From Gracilaria vermiculophylla (lineage: Eukaryota > Rhodophyta > Florideophyceae > Gracilariales > Gracilariaceae): a DNA stretch of 15,028 bases. This document shows positions 6,522-14,160 of the stretch, piece after piece. How positions within the stretch are numbered: the stretch's first letter is position 1; each line of letters opens with the position of its first letter. The DNA lies in NCBI GenBank assembly GCA_019155205.2, contig JAHNZQ020000049.1, positions 1,275,606-1,290,633 of the forward strand, read 5' to 3'. Position numbers and translations under genes: made by a program. The notes beneath the pieces are model-generated. The model saw nothing but the letters and a program-made list of their open reading frames with translations. It was not told the DNA's origin and did not search any database.

Positions 6522-9233
6522 ATGCAGCCGGCGGACACCAGCGCGTGGAGGTACGCGGCTGCAGTCGCCGCCGCCAGTCTCAAGGAAATGCCCGTCGCTC
6601 CACACCCGAAGATTCGGCCAACTGCGCAGTCCTTCGTGGGGCCGGATCCGCAACCTGCATCAGATCCAGCGGAAGTGAACAGCCAGCCTGCTGCCGCGTC
6701 ATGGGTCATTTCCAGAGATCCTTCCCCGCGCAACTTTAGCAACACACTCAGTAAGCCTGGGTCTCGTGTTGAGCAGCCGCCGACGCCTTCGCTCAGCCGA
6801 CCATTCCTGCACGGTGAGCCGGACCGATCGCGTAAGCTTGAGCACGGTACGGATCCTGCTGCCACGGCGCCATCGACGAAAAGCGCTGATAACATCCTCG
6901 ACTTGCCACTGTCAACTTTGAAGAAAGCAAAGAACGGTGAGCCCAACCGACCCCGTGAGCTTGAGCACGGTGCGCAGCCTGCTGCCGCTGCGTCATCGGG
7001 TAAAAGGTCTGCTGAGAGCGTCGACAAGCCGCTGTTATTTCGAAAGAAGGCAAAGAAGAACAAAGCCGAGAAACCTGTTAAGAAAGCTTCGCATCAACAA
7101 ACCGTCGAGGTGCTCTTTCGGAAACCGCTCCAAGCCACGTCCACCACTTTTTGCCTGTCGCCCTCCTATGAATTGCACGAAGCACCGGTCGAAGACGCTG
7201 TCAAAGAGTTCATGTTCCCGATCATGATGGCGAAGAATGAACTTCAGCCGAAATGGGCTGCCTGCATTCTGTGCCTCGCGGGAGCTCGCGGGAACAGCTT
7301 TGTCTACTTCCAGAGTTTTGTTCTGAAGAAACGGAAGATTATGGCACACCTCGAATCTTGTCATGCCGGTCTTGATGCTGATGCGTATGTTCGCCTCAAG
7401 TTAGATGAGAAACTGGCTTTCCTCAGGCGCAGTCTTCCATCGTTCGATGTGTTAAAGAATAATTCAGTCATCAGCAGGTTGGAAGACCACCCCGTATGGA
7501 ACGAAGCTGAATACGCCCGTATTCTTCTCTCCAATTCCTCAGCAGCACAACTTTTAAACGGAGCAGCAGAAAATCAACAGCAACCTATGATTCAGCCTTC
7601 GCATAATGCCAAAGGGAAGAGAGAAAAAGCTTTCAAGGATGAGACTACCGAAGACCAGTATCTTGCCAGGCCTCCCGCGAAGAAAAGGAAGATGTCGCCT
7701 CAAGCCCGTAAACAAAAGCCACGAGCAGAGCAGATGCAGCATCTGCCTCAATTGTTCATCGCAGGCTATGAAGACATGGACATTTTGAAACGTCACTGTT
7801 TCTGCTCCGATGATCCGGATATCACAAGCGGCAGGCAACAGTTTGTTGGAGATGCAGGAATGGAAAAAAAAATACCATTAGGAACAGAAAACTGCCATGA
7901 GAGAATGTTTGACTGTGGGCATGCATATGACATTCTTTGCGACATCTTTCAAAACGCAAAGCCTTGTCCTCATAAGGAGATACTGCGATTAGTCTTGGGC
8001 GACAAGCTCCGAGATGCATCCGGCGAGAAGCTGGCGACTCTCGACGGTCACTTTCTCACACCTGTCGTATCTAGCCCTCCCGGTAATGAAAGCTCCGCAG
8101 TGGCGAAGGGGGGAAATCAACAGCATGCCACGCCTCTGTTCGTATTGACTTTGTTTTACCTGATGCGCGGTATGCCTACTTCTGTAATCGCAGAGCTTGC
8201 TGATGCGTTATCGGCAGAAAGAGAAAGTAAGGAGAAGGCAAACACAGAAAGCTTGTTGCCATTAATAATAAGAGGTGCAAATTCTGTGTGCGTCGAGAAC
8301 ATGCGACTGACGAGACAGGTGCTCGACGCAAGGCACAAGTACAGCTGGGCATTGGCGTTCCTGACTCGTCCATGTCCGGAACTTGGTGAGGATGGGGTGC
8401 AGGTCCTGGTTGCAACACAAAACGGGAAGATGATTCGAAGCGATTTACATGTGGTGTGTTTACGGCATGCGGATAACGTAGATGAAAGTGTACTGCAATT
8501 CTTCGACGCAATTTGCCCTGATTGGAGGTCACGATTCATCGGTGTTAACTCTGGAATTGATGGCGCGGACACGAAAAGAAAGCAAGTGGAGCGAAAACTG
8601 TTTGAGGTGTTGAAAACAGCTGAAGGAGTTGAAGATGTGCAACTGGTCGATAAGGAAGTGGCTAGGGAACGGCGCCCGATTTTTGTAGATGTTGTAGCGA
8701 AGATGGATGAAAAGGAGTTTTTACAACTGGTGGATTGGGCTGAGAAACGGTTTGGGAAGTGGTTGAACAAGCAGGAACTGAGGGAATGTTGGCAAACATT
8801 GGCTCGAGATGGATGTGCTGAGGCTGGTCAACGCGCCCTACCATACTGCGAAGCTAACTACACGCAATATATGGAGAACAACGTAATGCAGGAGTTTGGG
8901 GAGGACTGGGCACCGTTTGGGGCTCTGAGAGATTTGGCATACAGCTTGCGGCCGCTGTATGAACAATATGATGTCGGAGCGGATCAAAGCGGATGCTTCC
9001 ATGCTGGGGTAATTTACAGGACGTTGGGGGATGAAAGTTCGTCGGTGGACGTTGGATTGGAGCGTGTCATGCATGCTAGATCGCTTGTGAGGGCGTGGTG
9101 CATGGTGGGGATGACTGAGCAGAGTGCGAATCGGAAGCAGGAATGGTCGAGTAATGCAGGGATTTGGGGAGAGAATTGGGTCAACTGGGTGAGGGAGAGA
9201 TGTAGTGAGGGAGGGATCGTTGGCGTTGGTTGA
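6522..9233 (+). CDS. Nuclear-type protein with BED-like zinc finger, possible hAT-transposase relative
   Basis: The first ATG of this frame gives 903 residues. The frame is already open from 6414, after an in-frame TAG at 6411-6413, but has no earlier ATG. Residues 1-190 are low-complexity and basic and contain a duplicated 41-residue block (97-137, 138-178). Lys-rich patches at 175-188 and PPAKKRK at 384-390 resemble nuclear localisation signals. C248-x2-C251-x24-H276-x4-H281, preceded by Trp245, fits a BED finger. A second Cys/His cluster (H425, C426, C428, C458, H459, C465, H467, C473, C482, H484) may bind another zinc. Residues about 536-700 have a pattern recalling the transposase core of hAT/DUF659-type proteins, notably IGVNSGIDGADTKRK at 673-687. 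No clear catalytic triad or C-terminal dimerisation motif is visible. I infer a DNA-binding nuclear protein, perhaps a domesticated or degenerate transposase. The coding call is strong; the function is uncertain. Confidence 0.8.
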   Translation: MQPADTSAWRYAAAVAAASLKEMPVAPHPKIRPTAQSFVGPDPQPASDPAEVNSQPAAASWVISRDPSPRNFSNTLSKPGSRVEQPPTPSLSRPFLHGEPDRSRKLEHGTDPAATAPSTKSADNILDLPLSTLKKAKNGEPNRPRELEHGAQPAAAASSGKRSAESVDKPLLFRKKAKKNKAEKPVKKASHQQTVEVLFRKPLQATSTTFCLSPSYELHEAPVEDAVKEFMFPIMMAKNELQPKWAACILCLAGARGNSFVYFQSFVLKKRKIMAHLESCHAGLDADAYVRLKLDEKLAFLRRSLPSFDVLKNNSVISRLEDHPVWNEAEYARILLSNSSAAQLLNGAAENQQQPMIQPSHNAKGKREKAFKDETTEDQYLARPPAKKRKMSPQARKQKPRAEQMQHLPQLFIAGYEDMDILKRHCFCSDDPDITSGRQQFVGDAGMEKKIPLGTENCHERMFDCGHAYDILCDIFQNAKPCPHKEILRLVLGDKLRDASGEKLATLDGHFLTPVVSSPPGNESSAVAKGGNQQHATPLFVLTLFYLMRGMPTSVIAELADALSAERESKEKANTESLLPLIIRGANSVCVENMRLTRQVLDARHKYSWALAFLTRPCPELGEDGVQVLVATQNGKMIRSDLHVVCLRHADNVDESVLQFFDAICPDWRSRFIGVNSGIDGADTKRKQVERKLFEVLKTAEGVEDVQLVDKEVARERRPIFVDVVAKMDEKEFLQLVDWAEKRFGKWLNKQELRECWQTLARDGCAEAGQRALPYCEANYTQYMENNVMQEFGEDWAPFGALRDLAYSLRPLYEQYDVGADQSGCFHAGVIYRTLGDESSSVDVGLERVMHARSLVRAWCMVGMTEQSANRKQEWSSNAGIWGENWVNWVRERCSEGGIVGVG
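6810..7055 (+). repeat. Internal 123-bp tandem duplication within the BED-finger gene
   Basis: Two adjacent 123-bp blocks (6810-6932 and 6933-7055) encode ungapped 41-residue repeats. Both read like [HN]GEPxRxRxLEHG at the start and end in KKAK. About 22 of 41 residues match by eye, with the best match at the ends. The frame is kept exactly and a Lys-rich cluster is duplicated, which suggests multiplication of a basic nuclear-targeting or DNA-contacting linker. It is much older than the 54-bp duplication upstream. Confidence 0.85.
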
Positions 9234-10074
9234 GAGCTCAGATTGTTATCTTGGTGTTGTATTTTACTGGCTGATGATGCCGCGCGCAGCTTAAGAGTTA
9301 AGAGGTGCAGTTGGCAAGACGTCGGTCTGACCCCTTTGTATCGATACAGATCGCACATCATTTGACCCCCACAAGTGGTGGAGGCGCAACCAACGTGAAG
9401 GTGATGATGGGCGACGCATGACAACAAGAATGCGGCACGCAGTAAACACGCTCGCGGGCGTGTGCTTAAGCGATCGTGCTTAGCGCTGCGGGCTTATGGG
9501 ATCGTGCGGGGGGCTGGAGCGGCGGCGCACGGACCAAGTAAGGTCGATTGCCTGCGGTAGAGAGCGAGCGAATCGGCGCGCGTCAGTCGCCTGCCCCGCC
9601 GGAACGCAGCCAGCAGGCCACGACAGCGCCGCTGCTTGCGTAGGGTCGCCCGCCAACAGCGAATTGGCGCGGGGAGGCGCCCGCGCGGCGCCGTCGCGGC
9701 CTGTAAGCGCGCGTGAAATGCTGTTGAAGGTACTGTACATAGCGCGAGTAGGAGATGGCGCAGTTGCATTTTTGACACGATCTGTAGCCGCGCGGCGAGC
9801 ATTGCGCAGCGGTAAGCGCCCCACGCCACCCCAACCGCGCGCCTGCCGCTCGCCTTCGCTTTCGATACCTCCACCCGCCTTCGCCTCCCTTCCGATACTT
9901 CGATACATTGCGTCGCTTCAAAACATTTTACCTTCACCTCCGCCGCCGACACACGATTAAAGAATATCCCGTTCCGTCAAGCGCTTCATACCCTTGGGCC
10001 CGTCCGTTGCAAACTGGCCCGATTTTTATCGCGTCGCCAGTCTCATACCTGCTTCAACGCAGAAAACTCCCTCT
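9234..10074. other. Convergent intergenic spacer
   Basis: This separates the 3' ends of the BED-finger gene and the AlkD-like gene. No AATAAA was seen on the expected strands. The left part is mixed in composition, and 9490-9960 is GC-rich with overlapping open frames of 110-155 codons in several frames on both strands. That is what a GC-rich sequence poor in stop codons gives by chance. Their products are Arg/Ala/Pro-rich and unlike known proteins. A pyrimidine-rich stretch with repeated TTCGATAC-like words (9859-9906) is the only local pattern. Confidence 0.45.
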
Positions 10075-11523
10075 TCACCGTCTCGATCTCGTCCTGTCTT
10101 CCGTTCCACCACGTAGCCGAGCTCCGACATCGCCGCTGTCAACATCTTCCTCGTAACGGCGCGCACCAGTCACGCCCTCCCCACCCGATTCGTGCTCAAA
10201 GCCCTCGGCGCTATGCGCTCTCCTTTGTGGAGGTTGTCCCCGCAACAGTTCGGAGAACGAGGGCAGCACACGTCTCTCTGGCGCTCTCACGTGAGTCATC
10301 GTCATTGCTGACGCTGGAATATCGCTCTCTGTTGCTATTTCATTTCTCGCAGCTGACGGCGAATGCGAAACAGCCATTTGAGGGGCGTCAAACGTCACAC
10401 ATGTTGTCGATACCCCCGCTGCGGGCAGCCTTCGAGCGATGGGGTCAACTGCGCCGATGCCACTCATCGCCTGTCCACCAGCAGCTGTTGCGGCGTTGTA
10501 CATGCCAGCTGTCGATGTTCTAGCGCTGGCCATTCCATCTGTCGAAGCACCAGTGCCATGCCATCCCCGTTCAGAGGCGCCGGCCGTACGCAGATCAGGT
10601 GGAGGTGCGCCAACGACAGATGCCCCGGGCGGCAGCGCAACCGCCGATCGCCCCACCTCCGACGAGCTGGCGGCCGAAACAGCAGCTGCGGAAGCGCTAC
10701 TCTCCGATCTTCTGACCATGGGAGAGCGCCTTTGAGCGCCTCGTCGGCTTTTCTGCAGATCCTTGCGCCTCTGCCGAAAGTACGCCTTCCACTCGTGTTG
10801 ATCGCCGCAGGCGCGTGAAAGACCGCTGGCAGACATCCTGCACAAGTTGTGGTTCTCGTGGAGAAAGTCGTACACGGAGCCGGGCGAGGTGCGAGCAAGC
10901 GCCCGGAGGGCGCTTGCCACCGCCAGTTTGCAGCAGTCGTCCGTTTTGTCGAGAACAATGCTGCAGCCCTCCAGAATCAGGTTCTCGTAGATCGCGTCGC
11001 GCGCCAGCGGGATGAGAGCCCAGATGGCGCTTCGGGCGCGCCAGGCGCACTCGCAGCGCATCCACTCGGCGATGAGGGGCATCATCTCGTGGCGGCGGTC
11101 GATGAGCAGTTGCTTGAGCACAAGTGTGCTGAACTTGTCGCAAACCTCGTAGCCAGAGATGCATGCGGTGTCGATAAGATCGGCGAACTGCGGCATGTGT
11201 GTGGTGTCGATCACTCGCTCGGGGATGAGAATCTCGCTGAGAAAGATGATGGCCGAAAATTTGTCCTCGAGATACTCGGAGCGGAAGAGCTGCATGGCGA
11301 CGGAGACCTTGAGATCGCGGGTGATGTGCGGAGCGGGCTGCCTCCATTGGTCATACCAGGTGTGCACGCAGAAGCGGATGCCGAACATTCTTACGCCCCG
11401 CGTCATGGTGACGGGATGCATGCGCTCGCAACTCCATACTTGAGAGTCCCTGACTGAACGCTGATCGAGAATGTGTTGCAAGGAAGACACGATTTGGGCG
11501 GCGCTTGACGCGGAGGGCTGCAT
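10075..11523 (-). CDS. AlkD-like HEAT-repeat protein with long disordered tail
   Basis: This is an uninterrupted 482-codon frame from ATG to TGA. The start context is weak (C at -3), and Met35, Met40 or Met46 are alternatives, but residues 15-45 fit the family's N-terminal helices, so the first ATG is kept. Residues about 15-250 resemble the DNA alkylation repair (AlkD) superfamily of HEAT-like helical repeats: GVRMFGIRFCVHTW (43-56), then GYEVCDKFS (124-132), then AWRARSAIWAL (160-170). Bacillus cereus AlkD removes N3- and N7-alkylated bases without base flipping, using Trp109, Asp113, Arg148 and Trp187. By eye these align with Tyr125, Asp129, Arg164 and Ser204, so the acid and the arginine remain but the aromatic walls are altered. 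Residues 255-482 are Ala/Ser/Gly/Arg-rich and probably disordered, with one hydrophobic motif, LPSFSELL (420-427). Glycosylase activity is therefore doubtful, and a DNA-binding or scaffold role is equally possible. Confidence 0.8.
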   Translation of the reverse strand: MQPSASSAAQIVSSLQHILDQRSVRDSQVWSCERMHPVTMTRGVRMFGIRFCVHTWYDQWRQPAPHITRDLKVSVAMQLFRSEYLEDKFSAIIFLSEILIPERVIDTTHMPQFADLIDTACISGYEVCDKFSTLVLKQLLIDRRHEMMPLIAEWMRCECAWRARSAIWALIPLARDAIYENLILEGCSIVLDKTDDCCKLAVASALRALARTSPGSVYDFLHENHNLCRMSASGLSRACGDQHEWKAYFRQRRKDLQKSRRGAQRRSPMVRRSESSASAAAVSAASSSEVGRSAVALPPGASVVGAPPPDLRTAGASERGWHGTGASTDGMASARTSTAGMYNAATAAGGQAMSGIGAVDPIARRLPAAGVSTTCVTFDAPQMAVSHSPSAARNEIATESDIPASAMTMTHVRAPERRVLPSFSELLRGQPPQRRAHSAEGFEHESGGEGVTGARRYEEDVDSGDVGARLRGGTEDRTRSRR

Positions 11524-11919
11524 CCGAAGAGGTGACGAGAAAAAGAGTTAGCAGCAGCGTGAGATTTAAGGTTTAGTGGAAGTTGGGAACGCGAAAGGGT
11601 CACGGATAGAGCAAAGAGCATGCTGGAAAGGGTTGTGCACCAAAACGGGGGTCGAGAGGAGCGAGCAGGTGGGCAAGCGAGGGAATAAGGATTGAAACGA
11701 GCAAATAGGGTACAGAAATAGAGGTTTTCGCAACGCAGCAATCAAAGATGAAAAAGGCGGGCTGCTGCAAAGACGTGGAGGGCTGTAGTGACTGCAACCG
11801 GGGGGTGGAGGTGGGAGGGGGGCGAGCCGACAGCGACAAATCCAAGTCAGCAACGCAATGCAGCATGGGCAAGCGGCGATGGGAAGCAGACAAAGAGCTC
11901 TCCAAGCGGCATTATAAGC

Positions 11920-11957
11920 GGGGGTGGTGGGTGGGTGGGTGGCATGGGGGGGGGGGG
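11920..11957 (+). promoter_or_regulatory. G-quadruplex-capable G tract
   Basis: G runs at 11920-11924, 11929-11931, 11933-11935 and 11937-11939, with loops of 4, 1 and 1 nt, meet the usual four-tract quadruplex rule. A run of twelve Gs follows at 11946-11957. The tract lies about 400 bp upstream of the AlkD-like start codon, on the strand opposite to that gene's coding strand. Folding is predicted from known sequence rules; a regulatory effect is inference. Confidence 0.6.
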
Positions 11958-12310
11958 ATGGTGAGGCGCGTGCTGGAGGGGGGAAAGACGCGCATGCCAA
12001 TGGCGGCGTGCAGGTTTGCGGACGATAGCATTATCCGACTTTCACACACGCGCGTCCTCGCAGGACCGCGCGCTCTCTGAGCCGCGCCATTTGCGCTCTC
12101 ACACGTGTGCCCGTGGAACGCGTGTTACGGGCGAATTTGTATTGTGCGCATTTGTTGGGGGAACGCGGCACGCGGGGCGCGCGCGGGCGCGCGGGAGTGC
12201 GCGTTGTAGGGCGCACGCGTTGTTGGGCGACGCGTGACGTACGAGGCGTGCGGCGGCGTACCGCCTGCGCGGGCTGCGCGCTCGCCGGTCACGCGAGCGC
12301 GCGTCGCCTC

Positions 12311-12350
12311 ATGGAAGCTCCGCCGCGCTTCCATCGCCGCGCTTCCATCG
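12311..12350. repeat. Overlapping inverted and direct repeat
   Basis: ATGGAAGC (12311-12318) can pair perfectly with GCTTCCAT at 12327-12334 (8-nt loop) or with a second copy at 12341-12348. The second copy exists because CGCCGCGCTTCCAT is directly repeated with a 14-bp period (12321-12334, 12335-12348). Two mutually exclusive hairpins thus share one arm. This lies in the CpG-rich part of a divergent intergenic region. Confidence 0.6.
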
Positions 12351-13233
12351 AAGTGCTTTCAAACCCGCGCCGCCGTGCGCCACCAACACGCTCCTGCGAG
12401 ACGCCGCCCTCGCCCGTGGAACGCTCTCGCGCCGCCGTTGCTCGAAGCCCTGCCCGCTAATCGTCCACTTCCTCCTGCTGCGCCGCCCCTTCTCTACCGT
12501 CTTTACAGTCGCCCTGCCGTACGTGGTGGCGAGAAGGAAACTTCCAGTCTAAAGCGCGCGTGTTTTGTATCTTTTGCGTTCCACATCGGGGTGCACCGTG
12601 GAAACAACCGTGTTGCGAGCAACAGCTGTTCACCTCCAGTGTGATGGATTGCCATCACCCCTTTTCCATCGCCAATGTCTCGAGCCCTTTGCTCCACGCC
12701 GCGGAATTTCCACAAACACAGCAACCTACATCGCATGCATCAGCACCCACGCGCGTGCAGGTCGTCAGCGTGGGTGCTCCCTTTCCTTCGCACGTACGCG
12801 CCTCTTGCCCTCTCAAGATCGGCTCTGCTACATGGATAGCTCAAACGCGCCCACTGTGGCTGTGAGCCGTTTCTGCTGTGCATGAACACACGAACGCCAG
12901 CTAATGCACCTGTACACGACTCACACGAGAATCGCTCCAAAACTACTCACAAATTACGCTTGGCTCGCCGCCAATCAACGGGCGAGTCGTGCCAGATAGA
13001 TGCTACCGCGTCGCAGATACCACGTCAAAGACAGGGTATGTGTAGGGTGCGCACTGCACGACACCTGCACATCCAGCACAGAGTGGGTCTCACATCTGCA
13101 CCATAGCTCTCCAGCAGCCTCATCTGTCGCTACTTTGCCACGGACGCCGCAGTGAACTCGCGATCCACTCGCCTTTGCATCGCCTGCAACACGGCCTTCT
13201 CGATTCATCACCCCACGCACATTTCCACCAGCA

Positions 13234-14160
13234 ATGGGGTCCCCAACCATTCCCGCCACCATGAAAGCACTGCTTCAATACGATAAGCACGGCGCCGCCA
13301 ACTTCCGCATCGCTCAAGTTGACACCCCAAAGCCACAGCCGCACCAAGTGTTAATCCGCGTTCACGCCGCCTCCCTCAACCCCATCGACATCAAGCGCGG
13401 CTTAATGGTCGAAGACAAATATCCCATAACGGTCGGTTACGACGTGGCCGGCGTCGTGGCCGCTGTGGGAGACTCAGTCTCAAACGTTGCTGTGGGAGAT
13501 CGCGTTTTTGGGGACATCATGCGCGATAGTGCAGGCCAAAAGTTCTCGGGCACCGTCGCGGAGTACTGCGTGTGCCCGGCCGACATCCTCGCCGTCATCC
13601 CGAACAACGTCTCCTTTGAGCAGGCCGCCGCCGTGCCCGTGGCCGTGCTCACTACCATCGAGGCCATGGAAACAATGGGCGTCAAGCCTGGCGATAACGT
13701 TTTTATCAGCGGCGGCGCTGGTGGTGTCGGTGTGCACGCCATGCAGCTCGCGAAGAATGTGTACGAAGCGAGCCAAGTCGCCACCACCGCCTCGCTCGCG
13801 AAGTTTGACTTTGTCAAGAAGCACGGCGCGGACGTTGTGGTGAACTACAGGGAGGAAGATGTCGGTGAGAAACTGAAAGGGTGGGCCGATGTTGTGATGG
13901 ACTGCGTTGGTGAGGTGGAAGCTGGAGAAAAGGTCATGAAAGACGGCGGCAAAATGCTCACCATCGTTACGATGGGGTCACGCTTCATGATGCTGACACC
14001 GACCACTAAACTGATTACAAGCCTGGCCAACATGCTGGCCGCTGGAAAGTTCACCGTCGTGCTGGACTCCGTGCATCCGTTTTCTAAAGTGGACGATGCC
14101 TTGGCCAAGCTTTCTAGCGGCAGGGCGATGGGCAAGATAGTGGTCAAAGTTGTAGAATGA
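13234..14160 (+). CDS. Zinc-independent quinone oxidoreductase / enone reductase-like MDR protein
   Basis: This frame has 308 codons from ATG to TGA, the usual length for the family. Residues 10-125 form the GroES-like catalytic fold, with SLNPIDIKRG (47-56) and GYDVAGVVAAVG (68-79), both typical of zinc-free medium-chain reductases. The structural and catalytic zinc cysteines of alcohol dehydrogenases are missing. The Rossmann fold follows, with its dinucleotide-binding loop GGAGGVG (160-166) and a second-strand region ATTASLAKFDFV (183-194) as in NADPH users. The layout resembles zeta-crystallin-like quinone reductases and plant alkenal/one or furanone reductases. It probably reduces quinones or alpha,beta-unsaturated carbonyls with NADPH, detoxifying reactive lipid products. 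No clear transit peptide is seen, so it is probably cytosolic. The second Met (residue 10, ATG at 13261) sits in a near-ideal GCCACC context where family homology begins, and may be the main start. The exact substrate cannot be read from sequence. Confidence 0.9.
   Translation: MGSPTIPATMKALLQYDKHGAANFRIAQVDTPKPQPHQVLIRVHAASLNPIDIKRGLMVEDKYPITVGYDVAGVVAAVGDSVSNVAVGDRVFGDIMRDSAGQKFSGTVAEYCVCPADILAVIPNNVSFEQAAAVPVAVLTTIEAMETMGVKPGDNVFISGGAGGVGVHAMQLAKNVYEASQVATTASLAKFDFVKKHGADVVVNYREEDVGEKLKGWADVVMDCVGEVEAGEKVMKDGGKMLTIVTMGSRFMMLTPTTKLITSLANMLAAGKFTVVLDSVHPFSKVDDALAKLSSGRAMGKIVVKVVE

Larger units (their letters stand above)
11524..13233. promoter_or_regulatory. Shared divergent 5' region of the AlkD-like and reductase genes
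   Basis: This stretch of 1.7 kb contains no credible gene. The part next to the AlkD-like gene (about 11600-11990) is purine/G-rich on the plus strand, so that gene's leader or promoter strand is pyrimidine-rich. The middle (about 12060-12460) is very rich in CG dinucleotides, with runs such as GCGCGCGGGCGCGCGGG, like a CpG-island promoter. The right part (12470-13233) is balanced in composition. No TATA box stands out upstream of the reductase. Open frames of 100-140 codons here overlap one another on both strands and have random-looking composition. Confidence 0.4.

Noticed and set aside
8156..8770. Minus-strand 204-codon open frame inside the BED-finger gene
   Set aside because: Ser/Thr-rich antisense shadow of a long coding frame, with no recognisable motif.
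9337..9348. Perfect 12-bp palindrome TGTATCGATACA
   Set aside because: A few such palindromes are expected by chance in 15 kb, and nothing around it suggests an operator.
9496..9960. Overlapping open frames of 110-155 codons in the convergent spacer
   Set aside because: Several overlap on both strands with Arg/Ala/Pro-rich products and no conserved pattern, as expected by chance in GC-rich DNA.
10697..11457. Open frames of about 200 codons on both strands within the AlkD-like gene
   Set aside because: The Arg/His/Pro-rich products are typical of alternative frames of a GC-rich gene; the AlkD-like frame carries the family motifs.
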